Shown in pieces: positions 9,224-17,673 of a DNA stretch of 64,000 nucleotides. The translations under genes were made by a program, and so were the position numbers. The notes beneath the pieces were generated by a model. The model saw nothing but the letters and a program-made list of their open reading frames with translations, had not been told where the DNA came from and ran no database searches. Position 1 is the first letter of the stretch. Each line of letters begins with the position of its first letter. The DNA is from JBCBGF01 sp038526915 (GTDB taxonomy: Bacteria > Pseudomonadota > Alphaproteobacteria > Rhodobacterales > Rhodobacteraceae), in NCBI GenBank assembly GCA_038526915.1, contig JBCBGF010000012.1, forward strand, positions 1 to 64,000, read 5' to 3'.

Positions 9224-9310
9224 CAAACTGACCAACCGCCACCGCGGTTAAGATATTGTTTACCAATCCGCCAAACCCTGGACAGGTCTGCCCCCCACGA
9301 CTGTCCTGCC

Positions 9311-11164
9311 ATGCCCGCCCTCACCGCCACCCGACCTGATCCCACGCCCCTCGTGCTGCGCCCGTCCCGACGGGTCACGCCCCCGCCCACCAAACCCGCC
9401 AACCTGGACGCTTCCCTGTCCGTCGCAGCCGCCCGCCGCAACTGGCACCACATCTGGCTGGCCCCCGTCTCGCGCCCCCGGCCCCCGGCCCCGCGCCCAA
9501 TCGAACGTCAAAATCCAGGCACGATTGACCTGCGCAGCAATCCCCCCGACATCCGGCTGATCGATGCCTTCGGCCCCGCCAACTGCCTGCGCCACGGCCT
9601 TGTGCCCTGGCGATCGGTCGGCGGCGCAACCGTGATCGCTGCCGCGCGCGCAGACGCGCTTCAACGCGCCCTTCCCCAGCTCACCGCCTGTTTCGGGCGG
9701 GTTCTCATGGCCCATGCCACACAGCAAGACGTCGAACACGCGGTGCTCGTGCGCCGTGCAAAACCCCTGATCAAACAGGCCGAGACGCGCACGCCCCCCG
9801 CCGCCAGCTGCCGCAGCCTCGCCACCGCGCCGATCACAGCCATTGTGGCAGGTATCGCAGCGCTCCTCCTCGCAAGCCTCGTCTTCGCCCCGATGGCAAC
9901 CGCCACCGCCCTCTTCCTCTGGACCCTGATTGCCCTCGCGGCGATGACCGTCCTCCGCCTCGCCGCAACAGTGTCCGAAGCCTCTGCTAGGCTGCGCCTC
10001 TCCCGACGGTTCTCCACGTCCCGCGCGCCCCTCGCCCCCGAACAGCTTCCGCCGATATCACTCCTCGTGCCGCTCCTGCGCGAAACCGACATCTCTGCCC
10101 AGCTGACCCAGCGACTCAGCGCGCTCGACTACCCCGCCGACCGGCTCGATATCCACATCGTGCTGGAACAGGATGACGGCGACACCCACCACGCCCTGCG
10201 CGGGCACGACCTTGCCCCGAACATGCACATCGTGCGCGTCCCACGCGGCACCATCCGCACCAAACCGCGCGCGCTGAACTACGCGCTGAACTTCGCTCAA
10301 AGCGACATCATCGGGATCTACGATGCCGAAGACGCCCCCGATCCCGACCAGCTTCTCAAGGTCGCGGCGGCCTTTCACACCGCGCCCGCGGACGTTGCCT
10401 GCCTGCAGGGACGGCTCGATTTCTACAACACGCGGCGCAACTGGCTGACCCGGTGCTTCACCATTGACTACGCCGCCTGGTTCCGCGTGATGCTGCCCGG
10501 ACTGTCCCGCCTGGGCTTTGCCATTCCACTGGGGGGAACCACCCTGTTTCTGCGCCGCGCAGCGCTTGAGGCGATCGGCGGCTGGGATGCGCATAACGTG
10601 ACCGAAGACGCCGATCTCGGCATCCGCCTGGCCCGCAACGGCTTCCAAACGCGCCTGATCGATACGACCACCCGGGAAGAGGCCACCACCCGCATCCGCC
10701 CCTGGATCCGCCAGCGGTCGCGCTGGCTCAAGGGCTATGCGCTGACCTACGCCGTCCACATGCGCAACCCCCGCGCGCTCCTGCGCGACCTCGGCCTGCG
10801 CCGGTTCCTGGGCTTTCAGGCCCTGTTTCTGGGCACCCTCACCCTCTTTGTCGCGGCACCGCTGTTGTGGACGTTCTGGGCCCTGCCCTTTGGCCTCACG
10901 CCGCCTGTCCTTGGCGGCACAGGCCGGACCCTGCTGATCGCAGTCATCGCCCTCTTCCTCATCTCGGAAGTCGTCTCACTGGGCACCCAGCTTCTTGCCG
11001 TCAGCACGCCTGCGCACCGCTGGCTCTGGCTCTGGATCCCGACGATGCACCTCTATCACCCGCTGGCGGTCCTCGCCGCATACAAGGGCCTCAACCAGAT
11101 CCTGATGCGCCCGTTTTACTGGGACAAGACCGACCACGGCACCGCGCCATCAGAAAGGGATTAA
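9311..11164 (+). CDS. Membrane glycosyltransferase (GT2) with GspE-N-like N-terminal domain
   Basis: A 617-residue inner-membrane family 2 glycosyltransferase. A proline-rich cytoplasmic N-terminus is followed (about residues 75-150) by a domain resembling the T2SS GspE/MshE N-domain (LIDAFGPANCLRHGLVPWR). Two hydrophobic helices follow (about 175-215). The GT-A domain has YDAEDAPDPDQ (donor/metal), VTEDADLG (acceptor base) and RQRSRWLKGY, the QxxRW motif of processive enzymes. Three or four helices close the protein. The layout resembles cellulose synthase and NfrB-type enzymes. It probably makes a beta-linked exopolysaccharide; substrate unknown. No other polysaccharide genes adjoin it. The end overlaps the convergent GntR gene by 4 bp. 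Confidence 0.88.
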   Translation: MPALTATRPDPTPLVLRPSRRVTPPPTKPANLDASLSVAAARRNWHHIWLAPVSRPRPPAPRPIERQNPGTIDLRSNPPDIRLIDAFGPANCLRHGLVPWRSVGGATVIAAARADALQRALPQLTACFGRVLMAHATQQDVEHAVLVRRAKPLIKQAETRTPPAASCRSLATAPITAIVAGIAALLLASLVFAPMATATALFLWTLIALAAMTVLRLAATVSEASARLRLSRRFSTSRAPLAPEQLPPISLLVPLLRETDISAQLTQRLSALDYPADRLDIHIVLEQDDGDTHHALRGHDLAPNMHIVRVPRGTIRTKPRALNYALNFAQSDIIGIYDAEDAPDPDQLLKVAAAFHTAPADVACLQGRLDFYNTRRNWLTRCFTIDYAAWFRVMLPGLSRLGFAIPLGGTTLFLRRAALEAIGGWDAHNVTEDADLGIRLARNGFQTRLIDTTTREEATTRIRPWIRQRSRWLKGYALTYAVHMRNPRALLRDLGLRRFLGFQALFLGTLTLFVAAPLLWTFWALPFGLTPPVLGGTGRTLLIAVIALFLISEVVSLGTQLLAVSTPAHRWLWLWIPTMHLYHPLAVLAAYKGLNQILMRPFYWDKTDHGTAPSERD

Positions 11165-11820
11165 TCCGCGACCGCCGCTTGCGTCGCCTCGGCATCCCGC
11201 CTCAGCCGCGTCTCGAACGCTTGCGAGATATGCGCCTTGAACGCCTCATAGGCCGCATCCCCATCCTGCGCCGCAATCGCATCCACGATTTGCGTATGTT
11301 CCGCCAAGGCCACCTCACTCCGCCCAGCGGCGGCCAGTGATGTCGTAGCCATCAACGCCATCGACCGAAACACCAGATCCAGCTGTTGCACCAGAAACCG
11401 GTTATGGCTGGCCAGATGCACTTGCCGGTGAAACCGCCGGTTGGCCCGCGCCAATGCGGCGGGATCGCCCACTAGCGCGGTGTCCTCCTCAACCATCCGG
11501 CGCATCACCCGCACTTCCTCTTCCGTCGCATGTCGCGCCGCCAACCGGGCCGCCAAAGCCTCCAACTCGCTGCGGACAACATAGAGCTCAGCCATCTCGT
11601 TGTGATCGAGCGAGGCCACAATCAGGCTCCGCCCGTCCCGCGCGAGCAGCGATTGCGTCTCCAACCGCTGCAACGCCTCGCGAATGGGCGTGCGCGACAC
11701 GCCAAACCGTTCGGCCAGTTCGCTTTCAACTAGCCTATCCCCAGGACGATACGTGCCCGTATCGATGGCATTCAGGATCAGGTCATAGGCGTCCCGCTGC
11801 CCGTGTCTCGCGTCGTCCAT
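11161..11820 (-). CDS. GntR family transcriptional regulator (FadR/FCD type)
   Basis: A 219-residue regulator. The winged helix-turn-helix spans residues 10-70 (YRPGDRLVESELAERFGVSR then TPIREALQRLE). The C-terminal all-helical FCD effector domain has RANRRFHRQVHLASHN and LAEHTQIVDAIAAQD, the positions of metal-binding His residues in this subfamily. ATG 11820 is preferred because GGGGAG lies 8 nt upstream; the GTG at 11829 is too close to it. FCD regulators usually respond to small organic acids. No obvious target operon lies beside it. Confidence 0.92.
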   Translation of the reverse strand: MDDARHGQRDAYDLILNAIDTGTYRPGDRLVESELAERFGVSRTPIREALQRLETQSLLARDGRSLIVASLDHNEMAELYVVRSELEALAARLAARHATEEEVRVMRRMVEEDTALVGDPAALARANRRFHRQVHLASHNRFLVQQLDLVFRSMALMATTSLAAAGRSEVALAEHTQIVDAIAAQDGDAAYEAFKAHISQAFETRLRRDAEATQAAVAD

Positions 11821-11915
11821 ATACGTCACTCCCCGTGGGTTTGCCGACCATATGCCCCGTCATCCACTGGGATCAAGCATTGCGCCCCCCCGGCCCGTGC
11901 CCTAGGTCCTGCACC

Positions 11916-12560
11916 ATGGCCGCTGAAACCTTCACCCATGTCGACGCTTGGGTCTTCGACCTCGACAACACGCTCTACCCGCCCTCCGCGCGGCTGTTCG
12001 ACCAGATCGAAGTGCGGATGACCCAATGGGTGATGGATGCTCTGGGCGTGGACCGCGCCCGCGCCGATGCCTTGCGGGTGCATTACTGGCACACCTACGG
12101 CACCACGCTGGCCGGGCTGATGGACGAACACGACATCGACCCCACGCCCTATCTGCATCATGTCCACGAGATCTCGCTCGATCACCTCGAACCCGAGCCT
12201 GCGCTGACCGATGCCATCGCCCGCCTGCCCGGCCGCCGCATCGTCTACACCAACGGCAGCGAACCCTATGCCCGGCGCGTTCTGGCCGCTCGCGGGCTCG
12301 AAGATCTGTTCGACGCGGTCTATGGCGTCGAACACGCGGGCTTCCGCCCCAAACCCGAACGCGCGGCGTTCGAGGCCGTGTTCACCACCGACGGCATCAC
12401 CCCCGATCAGGCCGCGATGTTCGAAGACGAACCCCGCAACCTCGCCGTGCCCCACGCGATGGGTATGCGCACGGTCCACGTGGCCCCCGATCCACACGAG
12501 GCCGATCACATCCACCACCACACCGATGACCTCGCGACTTTTCTGTCGCAGCTTGCCTAA
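11916..12560 (+). CDS. HAD-superfamily pyrimidine 5'-nucleotidase
   Basis: A 214-residue phosphatase. Motif I is FDLDNTLYP (nucleophile Asp and +2 Asp), motif II is the Thr of YTNGSEPYA, motif III the Lys of FRPKPER, and motif IV is MFEDEPRNL. The YP after DNTL and the overall pattern match the pyrimidine 5'-nucleotidase (YjjG/SDT1-like) subgroup, which dephosphorylates UMP/CMP and related compounds. Substrate assignment is by family. It starts 95 bp past the divergent GntR gene and precedes the UbiH-like gene by 42 bp, so the two may be co-transcribed. Confidence 0.9.
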   Translation: MAAETFTHVDAWVFDLDNTLYPPSARLFDQIEVRMTQWVMDALGVDRARADALRVHYWHTYGTTLAGLMDEHDIDPTPYLHHVHEISLDHLEPEPALTDAIARLPGRRIVYTNGSEPYARRVLAARGLEDLFDAVYGVEHAGFRPKPERAAFEAVFTTDGITPDQAAMFEDEPRNLAVPHAMGMRTVHVAPDPHEADHIHHHTDDLATFLSQLA

Positions 12561-12602
12561 GCCGCCTTTCCGCGCCCCGGCCCGCGCCCTACCTTCCGCC
12601 CC

Positions 12603-13799
12603 ATGAACACCCCTGTGGATATCTTCATCTCCGGCGGCGGCATCGCGGGCCTCGTCGCCGCTGCCGCCTTCGGGCGCGCAGGCTTCTCCGTCTGCCTCGC
12701 CGACCCGGCCCCGCCCGTGGCCACGGCCGAGGCTGACGGATCCGACCTCCGCTCCACCGCCTACCTCCAACCCGCCCGCGACCTGTTGGAGACCGCCGGC
12801 CTCTGGGACACGCTGGCCCCCCACGCCACGCCACTCGATGCCCTGCGCGTGATCGACACCACCGGCTGGCCGCCCGAAACAACCGCCACCCGTGAGTTTC
12901 GCGCCGACGAACTGGGCGATCTGCCCTTCGGCTGGAACCTCCCCAACTGGCTGACCCGCAAGGTCCTGGCCGACCACATCGCCACGCTCGACCGCGTCGA
13001 CCTGCGCCTCGGCGTGGGCTTCAAGTCCCTTCTCCAACGCGAAACCGCCGCACTGATCACGCTGACCGACGGCACCCGCCTCTCCGCCAAGCTGGCCGTC
13101 GCCGCCGATGGCCGCGCCTCACCGCTCCGCGAAGCGGCAGGCATCGGCGTCACCACCACCCGCTACGGCCAGAAAGCGCTCGCCTTCTCCGTCACCCACC
13201 CGCATCCACACGGAAATGTCTCGACCGAGATCTACAACGCCGGCGGCGCCTTCACCCTCGTCCCGCTGCCCGACCACCAGGGTGGCCCCGCCTCCGCCGT
13301 GGTCTGGATGAACGACGGCCCCCGCGCGACAGAGCTCATGGCCATGGAACCGCCTGAGTTCGAGGCGGTCATGACCGAACGCTCCACCGGCCTCCTCGGT
13401 CACCTGACCCTCGCCAGCCCCCGCCGCATGTGGCCCGTGATCACCCAACGCGCCACGTCGCTTGCCGCACAACGCGTCGCCATCACCGCCGAAGCCGCCC
13501 ACGTCCTGCCGCCCATCGGCGCGCAAGGCCTCAACACCTCGCTCAACGACATCGCGGCCCTGTTGCAGATCGCCACAGCTGCCCCGGGCGAGATCGGCAC
13601 GTCGAAGATGCTCACCGCCTTTGAGGCGAACCGCGCCCGCGACATCAGGGCCCGCGCCGCCGTCATCGACCTGTTCAACCGCATCTGCCGGTCGGACCGC
13701 ACCGCGCTCCAATCCCTTCGCACCGCAGGGCTCAAAGCCGTCTACGACATCGCCCCTGTCCGGCGCAGGATCATGGAGGCCGGCCTCGGCCCCGGTTGA
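12603..13799 (+). CDS. UbiH/UbiF/VisC/COQ6 family FAD-dependent monooxygenase
   Basis: A 398-residue flavoprotein hydroxylase of the ubiquinone-biosynthesis family. It has the N-terminal dinucleotide motif ISGGGIAGLVAAAAFGRAG, the middle AVAADGRASPLREAAGI motif (DG), and the C-terminal VAITAEAAHVLPPIGAQGLN, the position of the FAD ribityl-binding GD motif. The usual GDAAH is AEAAH here, so the Gly-Asp is changed to Ala-Glu; this may be conservative. It probably adds one of the ring hydroxyls of ubiquinone; which position cannot be told. The next element is a long hairpin. Confidence 0.9.
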   Translation: MNTPVDIFISGGGIAGLVAAAAFGRAGFSVCLADPAPPVATAEADGSDLRSTAYLQPARDLLETAGLWDTLAPHATPLDALRVIDTTGWPPETTATREFRADELGDLPFGWNLPNWLTRKVLADHIATLDRVDLRLGVGFKSLLQRETAALITLTDGTRLSAKLAVAADGRASPLREAAGIGVTTTRYGQKALAFSVTHPHPHGNVSTEIYNAGGAFTLVPLPDHQGGPASAVVWMNDGPRATELMAMEPPEFEAVMTERSTGLLGHLTLASPRRMWPVITQRATSLAAQRVAITAEAAHVLPPIGAQGLNTSLNDIAALLQIATAAPGEIGTSKMLTAFEANRARDIRARAAVIDLFNRICRSDRTALQSLRTAGLKAVYDIAPVRRRIMEAGLGPG

Positions 13800-13813
13800 G
13801 GGGCTGGGAGTTT

Positions 13814-13863
13814 GCGTATTTTCAACAAGAAGAAGACCCCCCTTCTTCTTGTCCAAAATACGC
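13814..13863. terminator. Long two-part hairpin between convergent genes (bidirectional terminator candidate)
   Basis: GCGTATTTT (13814-13822) pairs with AAAATACGC (13855-13863). After a 2x2 mismatch, ACAAGAAGAAG (13825-13835) pairs with CTTCTTCTTGT (13842-13852), giving 20 bp around a short C-rich loop. It lies between the ubiH-like and Lrp genes, which converge, so a two-way terminator is likely. A related string (GGGATATTTTCGGACCAAAG) occurs at 45430-45452, suggesting a family of such sequences in this genome. Confidence 0.6.
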
Positions 13864-13876
13864 CCGCCGGAGGCGT

Positions 13877-14335
13877 CTACCCGATCGGCCCCGGGCGCCG
13901 CTCTTCACTCAGAAGCACATTCGCCTCGACATTCCCCACCCCCGGCAGCGTCATGATCCGCCGCCTGAGCACCCGCTCGAAATCGCTGAGATCGCGCGCC
14001 ACCACGCGTAGGCGGTAGTCGTATAGCCCCAGCACATGGTGCACGGCCTGCACCTCCGGGATGGCCGCGACGGCGCGTTCGAAATCCTCCAGGCTCACCC
14101 GCCCCTTGGTGGCAAGCTTTACACCCAGAAACACCGTCACCCCAAAGCCCGCCTTCTCCAGATCGAGGTCCACGCGACGCCCCGCCAGCACGCCCGCCTC
14201 CTCCAGCCGTTTGATCCGACGCCAGGTCGCGGGCTGCGACAGGTCGAGGCGCCGCCCTAGCGCCCCCGCCGATTGCGTGGCATCCTCGACCAGCGCGCGC
14301 AGGATCCGACGGTCAGTCTCATCCAGTGCGGTCAT
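13877..14335 (-). CDS. Lrp/AsnC family transcriptional regulator (downstream copy)
   Basis: A 152-residue regulator with an N-terminal helix-turn-helix (DETDRRILRALVEDA then LGRRLDLSQPATWRRIKRLE) and a C-terminal RAM ligand-binding domain (VTVFLGVKLATKG, VQAVHHVLGLYDYRLRV). Its ATG overlaps the stop of the upstream Lrp-type gene by 4 bp (ATGA), so the two are probably translationally coupled. The two proteins are clearly different in sequence and could form hetero-oligomers. The Lrp family usually controls amino-acid metabolism; the divergent ilvC is the natural candidate target. Confidence 0.93.
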   Translation of the reverse strand: MTALDETDRRILRALVEDATQSAGALGRRLDLSQPATWRRIKRLEEAGVLAGRRVDLDLEKAGFGVTVFLGVKLATKGRVSLEDFERAVAAIPEVQAVHHVLGLYDYRLRVVARDLSDFERVLRRRIMTLPGVGNVEANVLLSEERRPGPIG

Positions 14336-14787
14336 ATCGGCAGCGCCTCGTCGGATTTCACGGTTGCCACCTGCATCAGCGCCTCGATATCGGTGATATG
14401 GGGCAAGGTCAGGATGCGGTCGCGGTAGATTTCCTGGTAATGCGCCATGTCACGGGCGATCACGGACACGCGCACGTCGACGCGGCCCAGAAAGGTCTGG
14501 ATTTCCACCGCCTCCGGCACCTCGCGCGCGGCGTCGAGAAATTGATCAAACGCCTGCGGCACCGTCTTGTCGAGCGTGATGCGTAGCGACACCTCCACGG
14601 CATAGCCCAATGCCCGCCAATCGATCACCGCATGCACCCCGCGGATGATCCCCGCGGCCCGCAACTTGTCGAATCGGCGCGAGGCGGCGGCGGGGGACAG
14701 GCCGGCCCGTTCGCCAAGCTCCGACACCCCGGCATCGGGGGTCGCCATCATCTGGCGCAACAGGCGGCGGTCGGTGTCGTCGAGCAT
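14332..14787 (-). CDS. Lrp/AsnC family transcriptional regulator (upstream copy)
   Basis: A 151-residue regulator beginning MLDDTDRRLLRQMMATPDAG, with helix-turn-helix ELGERAGLSPAAASRRFDKL and a C-terminal RAM domain (AVEVSLRITLDK, ETQUENCE-like EIQTFLGRVDVRVSVIAR region at about residues 95-115). ATG 14787 is the natural start; an in-frame extension to 14844 would run through the operator-like palindrome and lacks family similarity. It is divergent from ilvC with a 137-bp gap and overlaps the next Lrp gene by 4 bp. Confidence 0.92.
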   Translation of the reverse strand: MLDDTDRRLLRQMMATPDAGVSELGERAGLSPAAASRRFDKLRAAGIIRGVHAVIDWRALGYAVEVSLRITLDKTVPQAFDQFLDAAREVPEAVEIQTFLGRVDVRVSVIARDMAHYQEIYRDRILTLPHITDIEALMQVATVKSDEALPI

Positions 14788-14803
14788 GAAATCTCTGTCA
14801 GAA

Positions 14804-14827
14804 TGCAAATGACGAATGACCTTTGCA
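14804..14827. promoter_or_regulatory. Palindromic operator candidate in the Lrp/ilvC intergenic region
   Basis: TGCAAA (14804-14809) and TTTGCA (14822-14827) are perfect inverted 6-mers separated by 12 bp. They lie 17 bp in front of the Lrp-type start and about 100 bp before ilvC. The size and position fit an autoregulatory Lrp/AsnC site. The assignment is inference from position. Confidence 0.45.
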
Positions 14828-14924
14828 CAAAAATACCAAATCAATCAAACACAGAAACAGGTATCGTCCCCAAACCCCTATGTTCCCCTCCCACAAAGAA
14901 CCACTCCAGGGAAGGAACACACCC

Positions 14925-15947
14925 ATGCGCGTCTATTACGATCGCGACTGCGACATCAATCTCATCAAGGACAAGAAGGTCGCCATCCTCGGCTATGGCA
15001 GCCAGGGCCATGCCCACGCGCTGAACCTGCGCGACAGTGGCGCGAAAAACCTCGTCGTCGCCCTCCGCGAAGGCTCGCCCAGTGCGGCCAAGGCCGAAGG
15101 CGAAGGCCTCACCGTCATGGGCATCGCCGAGGCCGCCGCCTGGTGCGATCTGATGATGTTCACCATGCCCGACGAATTGCAGGCCGAGACCTACAAGAAA
15201 TACGTCCATGACAACCTCAAAGACGGCGCGGCCATCGCCTTTGCCCACGGTCTCAACGTCCATTTCGGCCTGATCGAGCCCAAGCCCGGCGTCGACGTCA
15301 TCATGATGGCCCCCAAAGGCCCCGGCCACACCGTGCGCGGCGAATACACCAAGGGCGGCGGCGTGCCCTGCCTGGTGGCCGTCGACAACGACGCGAGCGG
15401 GCGCGCGCTGGAGATCGGCTTGTCCTACTGCTCCGCCATCGGCGGCGGGCGTTCGGGCATCATCGAGACGAACTTCAAGGAAGAATGCGAGACCGATCTT
15501 TTCGGCGAACAGGCCGTGCTCTGCGGTGGCCTGGTCGAACTCATTCGCTGCGGGTTCGAGACGCTGGTCGAGGCGGGCTATGCCCCCGAGATGGCCTATT
15601 TCGAATGCCTGCACGAGGTGAAGCTGATCGTGGACCTGATCTATGAAGGCGGCATCGCCAACATGAACTACTCGATCTCGAACACCGCGGAATACGGCGA
15701 ATACGTCTCCGGCCCCCGCGTGCTTCCATACGACGAGACGAAAGCCCGGATGAAGGCCATCCTGACCGACATCCAGTCGGGCGCCTTCGTGCGTGACTTC
15801 ATGACCGAGAACGCGGTGGGCCAGCCCTTCTTCAAATCCACCCGCCGCAACAACGACGCGCACCAGATCGAGGCCGTGGGTGAAACCCTGCGCGGCATGA
15901 TGCCGTGGATCAGCGCGGGCCGGATGGTCGACAAGGCCAAGAACTAA
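14925..15947 (+). CDS. ilvC: Ketol-acid reductoisomerase (class I)
   Basis: A 340-residue enzyme that rearranges and reduces acetolactate or acetohydroxybutyrate with NADPH in valine, leucine and isoleucine synthesis. The Rossmann motif is AILGYGSQGHAHALNLRDSG. The Mg-binding helical domain has KEECETDLFGEQAVLCGG and YFECLHEVKLIVDLIYEGG. The short class I length is typical of alphaproteobacteria. GGAAGGAA lies about 10 nt before ATG 14925; upstream in-frame sequence from 14823 is the leader. Divergent from two Lrp-type regulators. Confidence 0.97.
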   Translation: MRVYYDRDCDINLIKDKKVAILGYGSQGHAHALNLRDSGAKNLVVALREGSPSAAKAEGEGLTVMGIAEAAAWCDLMMFTMPDELQAETYKKYVHDNLKDGAAIAFAHGLNVHFGLIEPKPGVDVIMMAPKGPGHTVRGEYTKGGGVPCLVAVDNDASGRALEIGLSYCSAIGGGRSGIIETNFKEECETDLFGEQAVLCGGLVELIRCGFETLVEAGYAPEMAYFECLHEVKLIVDLIYEGGIANMNYSISNTAEYGEYVSGPRVLPYDETKARMKAILTDIQSGAFVRDFMTENAVGQPFFKSTRRNNDAHQIEAVGETLRGMMPWISAGRMVDKAKN

Positions 15948-15953
15948 GCGCCC

Positions 15954-16277
15954 GTGGATCTAAAGAGCCGCAAGCTTGTCTGGCTCCTCGTCGGCGCCCT
16001 CGGGATCGGATTGATCCTTGAGGGCGCGGCCTCCGCCGTGGCACTGGCCCGCTACTCGCCCGCGACCCATGTCCTGTTGCGTGGCGACACGCAGTATCCC
16101 ATCGCCATAGGGCGCACCCGCATCGTGCCCGATCGCGCATCGCGCATCCGGACCGAGGCCCTGCGCTTTGGCGGCATGGATACCTATTTCCTGCCGGACA
16201 ACAGCGAAGTCACCTGCCGCTTCTACGGCCCCATCGCGCGCTGCTCGGGCGGCTGGTCCGCCGTGTTCCCCCAGTGA
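15954..16277 (+). CDS. Small membrane-anchored protein of unknown function
   Basis: A 107-residue product starting with GTG 7 bp after the ilvC stop. An N-terminal hydrophobic helix (about residues 8-32, LVWLLVGALGIGLILEGAAS) is followed by a soluble part with two cysteines (VTCRFYGPIARCSGGW), which could form a disulphide in the periplasm. Its tight spacing suggests read-through from ilvC. I do not recognise a family. Confidence 0.6.
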   Translation: MDLKSRKLVWLLVGALGIGLILEGAASAVALARYSPATHVLLRGDTQYPIAIGRTRIVPDRASRIRTEALRFGGMDTYFLPDNSEVTCRFYGPIARCSGGWSAVFPQ

Positions 16278-16318
16278 CCCACCGCTAACCGCTTGACCCC
16301 GCCCGCGCCCCGGGATCA

Positions 16319-17260
16319 ATGCAGGGCATGTCGCCCACCCCCGAAAACCCCGGCCTCATGAACTGGCTTCTGATCCTGGCCCTGGGCATCGTCTGGGGCA
16401 CCGCGTTCATGAGCATTTCGCTCGCCCTGGAAGGCTTCGGCCCCTGGACGGTGGCCGCGATGCGCACGACGTTGGGCGGCCTTGCCTTATTGGCCGCCGG
16501 GCGGGTCATGGGCCAACCGCTCAGCGCGATCCCCGGCCGCACAGGGTGGGCCGCGGTCATGGCCACCGGCATCACCAGCGCGGCCTTGCCCTTCCTCCTT
16601 CTGGCCTGGGGCTTGCAACACATCCCTTCGGCCTTTGCAGGCGTCGCGATGGGGGCTGTGCCCCTCTTGGTCCTGCCATTGGTCTACATCTTCTCACCCG
16701 AGGAAGGCATCGGCCCCAAACGCATCGCGGGTGTCGCGCTGGGGTTTGTCGGTCTGGCCATCCTCATCGGCCCCGGCGCATTCGCAGGGGGCGGCGATCT
16801 CACCGGGCTTGGCCGCTTGGCCTGCCTCGGCGCGGCGGCGTGCTACGGGATCAGTTCGGTCCTCACCCGCCGCGCACCAAAGATGCCACCCATCGCCTTT
16901 GCGGCCGGCACGTTGCTGTTTGCCAGCGTGATCTTGTTGCCCATCGCGCTCATCGCCGATGGCTGGCCCGAGGGCCCGACACTGTCGGCAACAGCCGCCC
17001 TGTTTTATCTCGCGCTCTTCCCCACCGGATTGGCCGCCTTGGTTCGCGTGCGCGTCATCACCACAGCAGGGTCGATCTTCATGAGCCTTGTGAGCTATAT
17101 GGTCCCGATCTGGTCGGTGATTTTCGGCATCGTCCTTCTGGGCGAAGACCTACCCGGACAACTGTTCATAGCGCTCGCCCTGATCCTGGCGGGGATCGGC
17201 CTCAGCCAATGGCGCAGCCTGCGCGCGGGCCTGTTCCAACGCCAAACGGGCGGAAAATGA
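16319..17260 (+). CDS. EamA (DMT superfamily) transporter
   Basis: A 313-residue inner-membrane protein with about ten helices formed by two EamA repeats. Typical signatures are LALGIVWGTAFMSISLALEG in the first helix, LQHIPSAFAGVAMGAVPLLV in the first repeat, and SLVSYMVPIWSVIFGIVLLG in the second. Members export amino acids, metabolites or drugs; the substrate is unknown. ATG 16319 has GGGA about 5 nt upstream; a second ATG at 16328 is possible. Confidence 0.9.
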   Translation: MQGMSPTPENPGLMNWLLILALGIVWGTAFMSISLALEGFGPWTVAAMRTTLGGLALLAAGRVMGQPLSAIPGRTGWAAVMATGITSAALPFLLLAWGLQHIPSAFAGVAMGAVPLLVLPLVYIFSPEEGIGPKRIAGVALGFVGLAILIGPGAFAGGGDLTGLGRLACLGAAACYGISSVLTRRAPKMPPIAFAAGTLLFASVILLPIALIADGWPEGPTLSATAALFYLALFPTGLAALVRVRVITTAGSIFMSLVSYMVPIWSVIFGIVLLGEDLPGQLFIALALILAGIGLSQWRSLRAGLFQRQTGGK

Positions 17261-17346
17261 TGCCCCGGCCCAAGATTTTGAGTTGCCAATCCGTCCCACA
17301 TCCGAAGAGTTAGGCAAAACACCCCGAAAGACGAGGAGAGCACCCC

Positions 17347-17673
17347 ATGATGAAACCCCTTGGCATCTCTGCCCTTGCCCTGACCTTACTGTCAGCCTGC
17401 GGCGCCCCCGTGGAGACTGGCACCAGCCGCGACGCCGCCTATTCCCCGCCCGAAGAGTCCGGCCTGATCGCCGTGCGCCCCTTCCCCGGCCCGCGCGACG
17501 TCTGCCAGGTGGTGGGCGAAAACGACACCACGCGCGATTTCCTTGATGACAGCGCAACGCTGATCGCCTGTCCGGCAAACGAACTCGGCGCAATCGAAGA
17601 TCGGGTGAACGATGGCGCCGTGATGGTCGCCCGCGCAAATGACTGGTGGCTTTTGTCTGTACCTGACAGCTAA
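17347..17673 (+). CDS. Small lipoprotein of unknown function
   Basis: A 108-residue protein with a lipoprotein signal (MMKPLGISALALTLLSACGA), lipobox LSAC with Cys18 as the acylated residue. The mature part is short, contains two further cysteines (DVCQVVG, LIACPAN) and ends in WWLLSVPDS. GAGGAGAG sits 7 nt before the ATG. It is probably anchored to the inner leaflet of the outer membrane. No family recognised. Its stop overlaps the end of the convergent glmM. Confidence 0.75.
   Translation: MMKPLGISALALTLLSACGAPVETGTSRDAAYSPPEESGLIAVRPFPGPRDVCQVVGENDTTRDFLDDSATLIACPANELGAIEDRVNDGAVMVARANDWWLLSVPDS

Noticed and set aside
14823..14924. In-frame N-terminal extension of ilvC
   Set aside because: The class I IlvC start is at 14925 with a good ribosome binding site; the extension covers the operator and leader region.
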